Below, piece by piece: positions 23,191 to 36,357 of a stretch of 64,000 nucleotides of DNA. Made by a program: the position numbers and the translations under genes. The notes under the pieces were generated by a model. It was not told where the DNA came from. It saw nothing but the letters and a program-made list of their open reading frames with translations, and ran no database searches. The stretch is from Petrolisthes cinctipes (taxonomy: Eukaryota; Arthropoda; Malacostraca; Decapoda; Porcellanidae): NCBI GenBank assembly GCA_033782935.1, contig JAWQEG010000166.1, positions 152,001 to 216,000 of the forward strand, read 5' to 3'. Each line of letters starts with the position of its first letter. The stretch's first letter is position 1.

Positions 23191-25707
23191 TGACTTTGGT
23201 CAGCTAAAATATCGATTTTCAGCATGTTTTGAACCTGTATCTGACTAGGCATGTACAACTCGCTTCTGGGACCCCAAAATATCGAATTTTCGGGTGTTTG
23301 GAGCCTGAATTTGAGATATAAACGGGTACAAAAGATGCATGTACATATCGACTTTTGGGCACCTAAAAGATCGATTTTCAGTATGTTTTGGGCCTGTATT
23401 TTGAAAAAACTCTAACACGGAGTAGGCATGTACAGTTTGCTTCTTGGACCCCAAAATATCGAATTTTCGGGTGTTTTGAGCCTGAATTTGAGATATAAAT
23501 GGGTACAGAAGATGCATGCACATATCGACTTTGGACACTTAAAATATCGATTTTTAGCATGTTTTGAGCCTTTATTTTGAAAACATTCTAGCACTGAATT
23601 GCAGATCGCTTATGGGACCCCAAAATAACGAATTTTCGGGTGTTTTGAGGTTGAATTTGGGATATAAACGGGTGAAGAAGATGCATACACATAATGACTT
23701 TGGTCACCTAAAATATCGATTTTCAGCATGTTTTAGGCCTGTATTTTGATAGTACTCTAACACGGAGTAGGCAAGTACAGATCGCTTCTGGGACCCCAGA
23801 ATATCGAGTTTTCGGGTGTTTGGAGCCTGAATTTGAGATATAAACTGGTACAGAAGTGGCATGCACATATCGACTTTGGACACTTAAAATATCGATTTTT
23901 AGCATGTTTTGAGCCTATATTATGAAAACATTCTAGCACTGAGTAAGCATGTACAGATCCCTTCTGGGACCCAAAAATATCGAATTTTAGGGTGTTTTGA
24001 TGTTGAATTTGGGATATAAACGGGTGCAGAAGATTCATACACATATTGACTTTGGTCACCTAAAATATCGATTTTCAGCATGTTTTGGGCCTGTATTTGA
24101 GTAGGCATGTACAGATCGCTTCTGGGACCCCAAAATATCGAATTTTCGGGTGTTTGGAGCCTGAATTTGAGATATAAACGGGTACAGAAGATGCATGCAC
24201 ATATCAACTTTTGGGCACCTAAAGGATCGATTTTCAGTATGTTTTGGGCCTGTATTTTGAAAATACTCTAACACGGAGTAGGCATGTACAGTTCACTTCT
24301 GGGACCCCAAAATATCGAATTTTCGGGTGTTTTGAGCCTAAATTTGAGATATAAAAAGGAGAAGAAGATGCATGCACATATCGAATTTGGACACTTAAAA
24401 TATCGATTTTTAGCATGTTTTGAGCCTATATTTTGAAAACATTCTAGCACTGAGTAGCAGATCGCTTATGGGATCCCAAAATATCGAATTTTCGGGTGTT
24501 TTGAGGTTGAATTTGGGATATAAACGGGTGCAGAAGATGCATACACATAATTACTTTAGTCAGCTAAAATATCGATTTTCAGCATGTTTTGGGCCTGTAT
24601 TTTGAAAATACTCTAACACAGAGTAGGCAAGAACAGATCGATTCTGGGACCCCAAAATAGCGAATTTTCGGGTGTTTGGAGCCTGAATTTGAGATATAAA
24701 CGGGTACAGAAGATGCATCCACATATCGACTTTTTTGCACCTATAATATTGATTTTCTGTATGTTTTGGGCCTGTATCTTAAAAATATTCTAGCACTGAG
24801 TAGGCATGTACAGATCGCTTTTGGGACCCCAAAATATCGATTTTTCGGGTGTTTTGGGCCTGAATTTGAGATATCGACTTTGGGCACCAAAAATATCGAT
24901 TTTTAGCATGTTTTGGGCCTATATTTTGAAAATATTCTAGCACTGAGTAGGCATTTACAGATCGCTTCTGGGACCCCAAAATATAGAATTTTTGGGTGTT
25001 TGGAGCCTGAATTTGAGATATAAACTGGTACAGAAGATGCATGCACATATCGACTTTTGGGCACCTAAAAGATCGATTTTCAGTATGTTTTGGGCCTGTA
25101 TCCTTAAAACATTCTAACTAGGAGTAGGTATGTACAGTTCGCTTCTAGGACCCAAAAATACTGAATTTTCGGGTGTTTTGACCCTGAATTTGAGATATAA
25201 AAGGGTACAGAAGATGCATGCACATATCGACTTTGGACACTTAAAATATAGATTTTTAGCATATTTTGAGCCTATATTTTGAAAACATTCTAGCACTGAG
25301 TAGGCATGTACAGATCGCTTCTGGGACCCAAAAATATCGAATTTTCGGGTTTTTTGAGGTTGAATTTGAGATATAAACGAGTGCAGAAGATGCATACACA
25401 TATTGACTTTGGTCACCTAAAATATCGATTTTCAGCATGTTTTGTGCCTGTATCTGAGTAGGCATGTACAGATCGCTTCTGGGACCCCAAAATATCGAAT
25501 TTTCGGGTGTTTGGAGCCTGAATTTGAGATATAAACTGGCACAGAAGATGCATGCACATATCGACTTTTGGGCACCTAAACGATCGATTTTCAGTATGTT
25601 TTGGGCCTGTATTTTGAAATTACTCTAACACAGAGTAGGCATGTACAGTTCGCTTCTGGGTCCCAAAAATATCGAATTTTCGGGTGTTTTGAGGTTGAAT
25701 TTGAGAT
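21629..25707 (+). repeat. 4068-bp tandem duplication, copy 1
   Basis: Sequence from about 21629 recurs 4068 bp downstream. The first 1.56 kb of the unit is the end of 5093-bp copy 2 (the 4603-type mosaic); the remaining 2.5 kb (23191-25707) occurs only in the two 4068-bp copies. Markers are ACAAAAGAGGCATG (21651), GGCATAAGCAGATC, ACATTCCAACTTGG, CTAAGTGGGC and AACTGGCACAG. Because it contains part of a completed 5093-bp copy, this duplication must be the later event. Confidence 0.9.
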
Positions 25708-28700
25708 ATAAACGGGTACAAAAGAGGCATGCACATATCGACTTTGGACACTTAAAACATCGATTTTTAGCATGTTTTGAGCCTATATTTTGAAAACATT
25801 CTGGCACTGAGTAGGCATAAGCAGATCGCTTCTGGGACCCAAAAATATCGAATTTTCGGGTGTTTTGAAGTTGAATTTGGGATATAAACGGTTGAAGAAG
25901 ATGCATACACATATTGACTTTGGACACTTAAAATATCGATTTTCAGCATGTTCTTGGCATGTATTTTGAAAATACTCTAACACGGAGTAGGCAAGTACAG
26001 ATCGCTTCTGAGACCCCAAAATATCAAATTTTCGGGTGTTAGGAGCCTCAATTTGAGATATAAACGGGTACAGAAGATGCATCCACATATCGACTTTTGG
26101 GCATCTAAGAGATCGATTTTCAGTATGTTTTGGGCCTGTATATTGAAAATACTTTAACACGGAGTAGGCATGTACAGATCGCTTTTGGGACCCCAAAATA
26201 TCGAATTTTCGGGTGTTGTGGGCCTGAATTTGAGATATCGACTTTGGGCACCTAAAATATCGATTTTAGCATGTTTTGGGCTTATATTTTGAAAATATTC
26301 TAGCACTGAGTAGGCATGTACAGATAACTTCTGGGACCCCAAAATATCGAATTTTCGGGTGTTTAGAGCCTGAATTTGAGATATAAACGGGTACAGAAGA
26401 TGCATGCAGATATCGACTTTTGGGCACCTCAAATATCGTTTTTGATTATGTTTTGGGTCTGTATCTTGAAAACATTCCAACTTGGAGTAGGCATGTACAG
26501 ATCGCTTCTAGGAACCAAAAATACCGAATTTTAGTGTGCTTTGAGCCTGAATTTGATATATAAACGAGTACAGAAGATGCATGCACATATCGACTTTGGA
26601 CACTTAAAATATCGATTTTTAGTATGTTTTGACCCTATATTTTGAAAACATTCTAGCACTGAGTAGGCATGTACAGATCGCTTCTGGGGCCCCAAAATAT
26701 CGAATTTTCGGGTGTTTTGAGCCTGAATTTAAAATATAAACGGGTACAGAAGATGCATGCACATATCGACTTTGGACACTTATAATATCGATTTTTAGCA
26801 TGTTTTGGGCCTATATTTTAAAAATATTCTAGCACTGAGTAGGCATGTACAGTTCGCTTCTGGGACCCTAAAATCTCGAATTTTCGGTTGTTTTGGGCCC
26901 ATATTTGAGATATCGACTTTGGGCACCTAAAATATTGATTTTTAGTATGTTTTGGGCCTATATTTTGAAAATATTCTAGCACTAAGTGGGCATGTACAGA
27001 TCACTTCTGGGACCCCAAAATATCGAATTTTCGGATGTTTTGAGTCTAAATTTGAGATATAAACAGGAGAAGAAGATGCATGAACATATCGACTTTGGAC
27101 ACTTAAAATTTCAATTTTTAGCATGTTTTGAGCCTATATTTTGAAAACATTCTAGCACTGAGTAGCAGATCGCTTATGGGGCCCCAAAATATCGAATTTT
27201 CGGGTGTTTTGAGGTTGAATTTGGGATATAAACGGGTGCAGAAGATGCATACACATAATGACTTTGGTCAGCTAAAATATCGATTTTCAGCATGTTTTGA
27301 ACCTGTATCTGACTAGGCATGTACAACTCGCTTCTGGGACCCCAAAATATCGAATTTTCGGGTGTTTGGAGCCTGAATTTGAGATATAAACGGGTACAAA
27401 AGATGCATGTACATATCGACTTTTGGGCACCTAAAAGATCGATTTTCAGTATGTTTTGGGCCTGTATTTTGAAAAAACTCTAACACGGAGTAGGCATGTA
27501 CAGTTTGCTTCTTGGACCCCAAAATATCGAATTTTCGGGTGTTTTGAGCCTGAATTTGAGATATAAATGGGTACAGAAGATGCATGCACATATCGACTTT
27601 GGACACTTAAAATATCGATTTTTAGCATGTTTTGAGCCTTTATTTTGAAAACATTCTAGCACTGAATTGCAGATCGCTTATGGGACCCCAAAATAACGAA
27701 TTTTCGGGTGTTTTGAGGTTGAATTTGGGATATAAACGGGTGAAGAAGATGCATACACATAATGACTTTGGTCACCTAAAATATCGATTTTCAGCATGTT
27801 TTAGGCCTGTATTTTGATAGTACTCTAACACGGAGTAGGCAAGTACAGATCGCTTCTGGGACCCCAGAATATCGAGTTTTCGGGTGTTTGGAGCCTGAAT
27901 TTGAGATATAAACTGGTACAGAAGTGGCATGCACATATCGACTTTGGACACTTAAAATATCGATTTTTAGCATGTTTTGAGCCTATATTTTGAAAACATT
28001 CTAGCACTGAGTAAGCATGTACAGATCCCTTCTGGGACCCAAAAATATCGAATTTTAGGGTGTTTTGATGTTGAATTTGGGATATAAACGGGTGCAGAAG
28101 ATTCATACACATATTGACTTTGGTCACCTAAAATATCGATTTTCAGCATGTTTTGGGCCTGTATTTGAGTAGGCATGTACAGATCGCTTCTGGGACCCCA
28201 AAATATCGAATTTTCGGGTGTTTGGAGCCTGAATTTGAGATATAAACGGGTACAGAAGATGCATGCACATATCAACTTTTGGGCACCTAAAGGATCGATT
28301 TTCAGTATGTTTTGGGCCTGTATTTTGAAAATACTCTAACACGGAGTAGGCATGTACAGTTCACTTCTGGGACCCCAAAATATCGAATTTTCGGGTGTTT
28401 TGAGCCTAAATTTGAGATATAAAAAGGAGAAGAAGATGCATGCACATATCGAATTTGGACACTTAAAATATCGATTTTTAGCATGTTTTGAGCCTATATT
28501 TTGAAAACATTCTAGCACTGAGTAGCAGATCGCTTATGGGATCCCAAAATATCGAATTTTCGGGTGTTTTGAGGTTGAATTTGGGATATAAACGGGTGCA
28601 GAAGATGCATACACATAATTACTTTAGTCAGCTAAAATATCGATTTTCAGCATGTTTTGGGCCTGTATTTTGAAAATACTCTAACACAGAGTAGGCAAGA

Positions 28701-29788
28701 ACAGATCGATTCTGGGACCCCAAAATATCGAATTTTCGGGTGTTTGGAGCCTGAATTTGAGATATAAACGGGTACAGAAGATGCATCCACATATCGACTT
28801 TTTTGCACCTATAATATTGATTTTCTGTATGTTTTGGGCCTGTATCTTAAAAATATTCTAGCACTGAGTAGGCATGTACAGATCGCTTTTGGGAACCCAA
28901 AATATCGATTTTTCGGGTGTTTTGGGCCTGAATTTGAGATATCGACTTTGGGCACCAAAAATATCGATTTTTAGCATGTTTTGGGCCTATATTTTGAAAA
29001 TATTCTAGCACTGAGTAGGCATTTACAGATCGCTTCTGGGACCCCAAAATATAGAATTTTCGGGTGTTTGGAGCCTGAATTTGAGATATAAACTGGTACA
29101 GAAGATGCATGCACATATCGACTTTTGGGCACCTAAAAGATCGATTTTCAGTATGTTTTGGGCCTGTATCCTTAAAACATTCTAACTAGGAGTAGGTATG
29201 TACAGTTCGCTTCTAGGACCCAAAAATACTGAATTTTCGGGTGTTTTGACCCTGAATTTGAGATATAAAAGGGTACAGAAGATGCATGCACATATCGACT
29301 TTGGACACTTAAAATATAGATTTTTAGCATATTTTGAGCCTATATTTTGAAAACATTCTAGCACTGAGTAGGCATGTACAGATCGCTTCTGGGACCCAAA
29401 AATATCGAATTTTCGGGTTTTTTGAGGTTGAATTTGAGATATAAACGAGTGCAGAAGATGCATACACATATTGACTTTGGTCACCTAAAATATCGATTTT
29501 CAGCATGTTTTGTGCCTGTATCTGAGTAGGCATGTACAGATCGCTTCTGGGACCCCAAAATATCGAATTTTCGGGTGTTTGGAGCCTGAATTTGAGATAT
29601 AAACTGGCACAGAAGATGCATGCACATATCGACTTTTGGGCACCTAAACGATCGATTTTCAGTATGTTTTGGGCCTGTATTTTGAAATTACTCTAACACA
29701 GAGTAGGCATGTACAGTTCGCTTCTGGGTCCCAAAAATATCGAATTTTCGGGTGTTTTGAGGTTGAATTTGAGATATAAACGGGTACA
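25708..29788 (+). repeat. 4068-bp tandem duplication, copy 2
   Basis: Second copy. The entry junction lies in the shared TTGAGATATAAACGGGTACA at 25701-25720, joining a GAGGTTGAATTTGAG half to ACAAAAGAGGCATG. The exit at about 29788 reads ACAGAAGATGCATACACATGATGAC. Visible differences from copy 1 are few: TATTTTGAAAAC near 27995 (copy 1 TATTATGAAAAC near 23925), ATATCG near 28725 (ATAGCG near 24658), GGGAACCC near 28893, and TTTTCGGG near 29055 (TTTTTGGG near 24989). Confidence 0.9.
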
Positions 29789-31233
29789 GAAGATGCATAC
29801 ACATGATGACTTTGGTCACATAAAATATCGATTTTTTGCATGTTTTGGGCCTTTATTTTGAAAATATTCTAGCACTGAGTAGTCATTTACAGATCGCTTC
29901 TGGGACCCCAAGAAACCGAATTCTCGGGTGTTTTGAGCCAGAATTTGAGATATAAACGGGTACAGAAAATGTATGCACATATTGACTTTGGGCACCTAAA
30001 ATATCGATTTTCAGCATGTTTTGGGCCTGTATTTTGAAAATACTCTAACACGTAGTAGGCGTTTACGGATCGCTTCTGGGACCCAAAAATATCGAATTTT
30101 CGGGTGTTTTAAGCCTTAATTTGAGATATAAACAAGTACTGAATATGCATGCACATATCGACTTGTGGGCACCTAAAATATCGATTTTGAGCATGTTTTG
30201 GGTCTGTACCTTGAAAACATTCAAACTAGGAGTAGGCATGTACTGATTGCTTCTAGGACCCCAAAATACCGAATTTTCGGGTGTTTTGACCTTGAATTTG
30301 ATATATAAAAAGGTACAGAAGATGCATGCACATATCGACTTTGGACACTTAAAATATCGATTTTCAGCATGTTTTGGGCCTGTATTTTCTACAATACTCT
30401 AACACGTAGTAGGCATGTACAGATCGCTTCTGGGACCCAAAAATATCGAATTTTCGGGTGTTTTGAGCCTGAATTCGAGATATAAACAAGTAGTGAACAT
30501 GCATTCACATATCGACTTTTGGGCACCTAAAATATCGATTTTGAGCATGTTTTGGGTCTGTATCTTCAAAACATTTTAAATAGGAGTAGGCATGTACTGA
30601 TCGCTTCTAGGACCCAAAAACACCGAATTTTCGGGTGTTTTGACCCTGAATTTGAGATATAAAAGGGTACAGAAGATGCATGCACATATCGACTTTGGAC
30701 ACTTAATATATCGATTTTTTGCATGTTTTGAGCCTATATTTTAAAAAACATTCTAGCACTGAGTAGGCATGTACAGATCGCTTCAGGGACCCAAAAATAT
30801 CGAATTTTCGGGTGTTTTGAGGTTGAATTTGAGATATAAACGAGTTCAGAAGATGCATACACATATTGACTTTGGTCACCTAAAATATCGATTTTCAGCA
30901 TGTTTTGGGCCTGGAATTTGAAAATACTCTGACACGGAGTAGGCAAGTACATATCGCTTCTGGGACCCCAAAATATCCAATTTTCGGGTGTTTGGAGCCT
31001 GAATTTGAGATATAAAAGGATACAGAAGATGCATGCACATATCGACTTTGGACACATAAAATATTGATTTTTAGCATGTTTTGAGCCTATATTTTGAAAA
31101 CATTCTAGCACTGAGTAGGCATGTACAGATCGCTTCTGGGACCCAAAAATATCGAATTTTCGGGTGTTTTGAGGTTGAATTTGAGATATAAACGAGTTCA
31201 GAAGATGCATACACATATTGACTTTGGGCACCT

Positions 31234-31392
31234 AAAATATCGATTTTCAGCATGTTTTGGGCCTGTATCAGAGTAGGCATGTACAGATCGCTTCTGGGAC
31301 CCCAAAATATCGAATTTTCGGGTGTTTGGAGCCTGAATTTGAGATATAAACGGGTACAGAAAATGCATGCACATATCGACTTTTGGGCACCT
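31234..31392 (+). repeat. Example of the ~158-bp short monomer class
   Basis: Half A (31234-31303) is 70 bp instead of 88. About 18 bp of the CCTGTATTTTGAAAATAC to CACGGAG stretch is missing, leaving CCTGTAT joined to GAGTAGGCATG. Half B (31304-31392) is 89 bp because of one extra T in CGACTTTTGGG. The same shortened A half recurs at, for example, 2125, 13058, 18150, 24100, 25455, 36470, 38660 and 63820. It often follows a B half of the GAGGTTGAATTTGGG class, so the combination travels as a linked pair. Confidence 0.88.
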
Positions 31393-31714
31393 AAAAGATC
31401 GATTTTCAGTATGTTTTGGGCCTGTATTTTGAAAATACTCTAACACGGAGTAGGCATGTACAGTTCGCTTCTGGGACCCCAAAATATCGAATTTTCGGGT
31501 GTTTTGAGGTTGAATTTGGGATATAAACGGGTGCAGAAGATGCATACACATAATGACTTTGGTCACCTAAAATATCGATTATAGCATGTTTTGTGCCTAT
31601 ATTTTGAAAACATTCTAGCACTGAGTAGGCATGTACAGATCGCTTCTGGGACCCTAAAATATCGAATTTTCGGGTGTTTTGGGCCTGAATTTGAGATATC
31701 GACTTTGAGCACCT

Positions 31715-31883
31715 AAAATATCGATTTTTAGCATGTTTTGACCCTATATTTTGAAAACATTCTAGCACTGAGTAGCAGATCGCTTATGGGACCCCAAAAT
31801 ATCGAATTTTCGGGTGTTTTGAGGTTGAATTTGGGATATAAACGGGTGCAGAAGATGCATACACATAATTACTTTAGTCAGCT
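31715..31883 (+). repeat. Example of the 169-bp monomer class
   Basis: Half A (31715-31795) is 81 bp. Seven bases are missing around GTAGGCATGTACAGATCGC, which here reads GTAGCAGATCGCTTATGGG. Half B (31796-31883) is 88 bp. The same A-half variant appears at about 1632, 6235, 13410, 15110, 18000, 23595, 47405, 50785 and 61050, almost always followed by a B half of the GAGGTTGAATTTGGG class. It is a useful diagnostic marker for aligning higher-order copies. Confidence 0.88.
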
Positions 31884-32912
31884 AAAATATCGATTTTCAG
31901 CATGTTTTGGGCCTGTATTTTGAAAATACTCTAACACAGAGTAGGCAAGTACAGATCGCTTCTGGGACCCCAAAATATCGAATTTTAGGGTGTTTGGAGC
32001 CTAAATTTGAGATATAAACGGGTACAGAAGATGAATCCACATATCGACTTTTTTGCATCTATAATATCGATTTTCTGTATGTTTTGGGTCTGTATCTTAA
32101 AAATATTCTAGCACTGAGTAGGCATGTACAGATCGCTTTTGGGACCCCAATATATCGATTTTTCGGGTGTTTTGGGCCTGAATTTGAGATATCGACTTTG
32201 GGCACCTAAAATATCGATTGTCAGCATGTTTTGGGCCTATATATTGAAAATATTCTAGCACTGAGTAGGCATTTACAGATCGCTTCTGGGACCCCAAAAT
32301 ATCGAATTTTCGGGTGTTTTGAGCCTGAATTTGAGATATAAACGGGTACAGAAAATGCATGCACATATTGACTTTGGGCACCTAAAATATCGATTTTCAG
32401 CATGTTTTGGGCCTGTATTTTGAAAATACTCTAACACGGGGTAGGCATCTACAGATCTCTTCTGGGACCCAAAAATATCGAATTTTCGGGTGTTTTGAGG
32501 TTGAATTTGGGATATAATCGGGTGCAGAAGAAGCATACCCATAATGACTTTGGTCACCTAAAACAACGATTTTCAGCATGTTTTGGGCCTGGAATTTGAA
32601 AATACTCTGACACGGAGTAGGCAAGTACAGATCGCTTCTGGGACCCCAAAATATCGAATTTTCGGGTGTTTGGAGCCTGAATTTGAGATATATAAGGATA
32701 CAGAAGATGCATGCACATATCGACTTTGGACACATAAAATATTGATTTTTAGCATGTTTTGAGCCTATATTTTGAAAACATTCTAGCATTGAGTAGGCAT
32801 GTACAGATCGCTTCTGGGACCCAAAAATATAGAATTTTCACGTGTTTGGAGCCTGAATTTGAGATATAAGCGAGTGCAGAAGATGCATACACATATCGAC
32901 TTTTGGGCACCT

Positions 32913-33059
32913 AAAATATCGATTTTCGGTATGTTTTGGGCTTGTATTTTGAAAATACTCTAACACGGAGTAGGCATGTACAGATCGCTTCTGGGACCCT
33001 AAAATATCGAATTTTCGGGTGTTTTGGGCCTGAATTTGAGATATCGACTTTGAGCACCT
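32913..33059 (+). repeat. Example of the 147-bp short monomer class
   Basis: Half A (32913-33000) is full length at 88 bp, but half B (33001-33059) is only 59 bp. Relative to full-length B, 29 bp are missing between two ATAT tetranucleotides, so GAGATAT joins directly to CGACTTTG. The same junction recurs many times (for example near 2915, 3415, 4445, 12652, 17079, 33720, 36718 and 59610). It is therefore one ancestral deletion that was amplified, or a repeatable slippage event at the same microhomology. At 147 bp the unit is a multiple of three, which has consequences for spurious reading frames. Confidence 0.92.
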
Positions 33060-36000
33060 AAAATATCGATTTTTAGCATGTTTTGGACCTATATTTTGAA
33101 AATATTCTAGCACTGAGTAGGCATGTACAGATCGCTTCTGGGACCCCAAAATATCGAATTTTCGGGTATTTTGAGCCTGAATTTGAAATATAAACGGGTA
33201 CAGAAGATGCATGCACATATCGACTTTTGGGCACCTAACATATCAATTTTTAGCATGTTTTTGGGCCTATATTTTGAAAATATTCTAGCACTAAGTAGGC
33301 ATGTACAGATGACTTCTGGGACCCCAAAATATCGAGGTTTCGGGTGTTTGGAGCCTGAATTTGAGATTTTAACGGGTACAGAAAATGCATGCACATATCG
33401 ACTTTGAACACTTAAAATATCGATTTTTAGCATGTTTTGAGCCTATATTTTGAAAACATTCTAGCACTGAGTAAGCATGTACAGATCGCTTCTGGGACCC
33501 CAAAATATCGAATTTTAGGGTGTTTGGAGCCTGAATTTGAGATATAAACGGGTACAGAAGATGCATCCACATATCGATTTTTGGGCACCTAAAATATCGA
33601 TTTTCTGTATGTTTTGCGCCTGTATTTTGAAAATACTCTAACACGGAGTAGGCATGTACAGATCGCTTCTGGGACCCCAAAATATCGAATTCTCGGGTGT
33701 TTTGGGCCTGAAATTGAGATATCGACTTTTGGCACCTATAATATCGATTTTTATCTTGTTGTGGGCCTATATTTTGAAAATATTCTAGCACTGAGTAGGC
33801 ATGTACAGATCGCTTCTGGGACCCAAAAATATCGAATTTTCGGGTGTTTTGAGCCTGAATTTGAGATATCGACTTTGGGCACATAAAATATCGATTTTTA
33901 GCATGTTTTTGGCCGATATTTTGAAAATATTCTAGCACTGAGTAGGCATGTACAGATCGCTTCTGGGAACCCAAAATATCGAATTTTCGGGTGTTTTGAG
34001 CCTGAATTTGAGATATAAACGGGTGCAGAAGATGCATACACATATTGACTTTAATCACCTAAAATATCGATTTTCAGCATGTTTTGGGCCTGTATCTGAG
34101 TAGGCATTTACAGATCGCATCTGGGACCCCAAAATATCGAATTTTCGGGTGTTTGGAGCCTCAATTTGAGATATAAACGGGTACAGAAGATGCATGCACA
34201 TATCAACTTTTGGGCACCTAAAAGATCGATTTTCAGTATGTTTTGGGCCTGTATTTTGAAAATACTCTAACACGGAGTAGGCATGTACAGTTCGCTTCTG
34301 GGACCGCAAAACATCGAATTTTCGGTTGTTTTGGGCCCATATTTGAGATATCGACTTTGGGCACCTAAAATATTGATTTTTAGCATGTTTTGGGCCTATA
34401 TTTTGATAATATTCTAGCACTAAGTGGGCATGTACAGATCACTTCTGGGACCCCAAAATATCGAATTTTCGGGTGTTTTGAGCCTAAATTTGAGATATAA
34501 ACAGGAGAAGAAGATGCATGCACATATCGACTTTGGACACATAAAATATTGATTTTTAGCATGTTTTGAGCCTATATTTTGAAAACATTCTAGCATTGAG
34601 TAGGCATGTACAGATCGCTTCTGGGACCCAAAAAAATCGAATGTTCGGGTGTTTTGAGGTTGAATTTAATATATAAACGAGTTCAGAAGATGCATACACA
34701 TATTGACTTTGGGCACCTAAAATATCGATTTTCAGCATGTTTTGGGCCTGTATCTTAGTAGGCATGTACAGATTGCTTCTGGGACCCCAAAATATCGAAT
34801 TTTCGGGTGTTTGGAGCTTGAATTTGAGATATAAACGGGTACAGAAAATGCATGCACATATCGACTTTTGGGCACCTAAAAGATCGATTTTCAGTATGTT
34901 TTGGGCCTGTTTTTAGAAAACATTCTAGCACTGAGTAGGCATGTACAGATCGCTTCTGGGACCCAAAAATATAAAATTTTCGGGTGTTGTGAGGTTGAAA
35001 TTGAGATATAAGCGAGTGCAGAAGATGCATACACATATCGACTTTTGGGCACCTAAAATATCGATTTTCTGTATGTTATGGGCCTGTATTTTGAAAATAC
35101 TCTAACACGGAGTAGGCATGTACAGATCGCTTCTGGGACCCAAAAATATAAAATTTTCGGGTGTTTTGAGCCTGAATTCGAGATATAAACAAGTAGTGAA
35201 CATGCATGCACATATCGACTTTTGGGCACCTAAAATATCGATTTTGAGCATGTTTTGGGTCTGTATCTTCTAAACATTTTAAATAGGAGTAGGCATGTAC
35301 TGATCGCTTCTAGGACCCAAAAACACCGAATTTTCGGGTGTTTTGACCCTGAATTTGAGATATAAAAGGGTACTGAAGATGCATGCACATATCGACTGTG
35401 GACACTTAATATATCGATTTTTAGCATGTTTTGAGCCTATATTTAAAATAACGTTCTAGCACTGAGTAGGCATGTACAGATCGCTTCTGGGACACCAAAA
35501 TATCGAATTTTCGGGTGTTTTGAGGTTGAATTTGAGATATAAACGAGTTCAGAAGATGCATACACATATTGACTTTGGGCACCTAAAATATCGATTTTCA
35601 GCATGTTTTGGGCCTGGAATTTGAAAATACTCTAACACGGAGTAGGCATGTACAGATCGCTTCTGGGACCCCAAAATATCGAATTTTCGGGTGTTTTGGG
35701 TCTGAATTTGAGATATCGACTTTGAGAACCTAAAATATCGATTTTTAGCACGTTTTGGGCCTATATTTTGAAAATATTCTAGCTATAAGTAGGCATGTAC
35801 TGATCACTTCTGGGACCCCAAAATATCGAATTTTCGGTTGTTTTGAGCCTGAATTTGAGATATAAACGGGTACAGAGGATGCATGCATATATCGACTATG
35901 GACACTTAAAATATCGAATTTTAGCATGTTTTGAGCCTATATTTTGAAAACATTCTAGCACTGAGTAGCAAATCGCTTATGGGACCCCATAATATCGAAT

Positions 36001-36357
36001 TTTTGGGTGTTTTGAGGTTGAATTTGGGATATAATCGTGTGCAGAAGATGCATACCCATAATGACTTTGGTCACCTAAAATAACGATTTTCAGCATGTTT
36101 TGGGCCTGGAATTTGAAAATACTCTGACACGGAGTAGGCAAGTACAGATCGCTTCTGGGACCCCAAAATATCGAATTTTCGGGTGTTTGGAGCCTGAATT
36201 TGAGATATAAAAGGATACAGAAGATGCAAGCACATATCGACTTTGGACACATATAATATTGATTTTTAGCATGTTTTGAGCCTATATTTTGAAAACATTC
36301 TAGCATTGAGTAGGCATGTACAGATCGCTTCTGGGACCCAAAAATATCGAATTTTCG

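Larger units (their letters stand above)
29789..36350 (+). repeat. Mosaic satellite zone without a long local period
   Basis: Ordinary monomers continue (176, 147, ~158 and 169 bp), but no kilobase-scale period dominates. Linked monomer groups recur at irregular distances. The block at about 30.40-30.99 kb resembles 35.10-35.69 kb (offset about 4703 bp; marker ACAAGTAGTGAACATGC). The pair beginning GGGCCTGGAATTTG occurs at 30908, 32587 and 36104, and again at 50078. Substitution differences are more frequent than inside the tandem duplications to either side. I see no gene or inserted element in the zone. Confidence 0.8.

Noticed and set aside
32913..33059. 147-bp unit equals the DNA length on a nucleosome core
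   Set aside because: The length follows from a 29-bp deletion at an ATAT microhomology. The equality with nucleosome core length is probably coincidence, and 176-bp units dominate.
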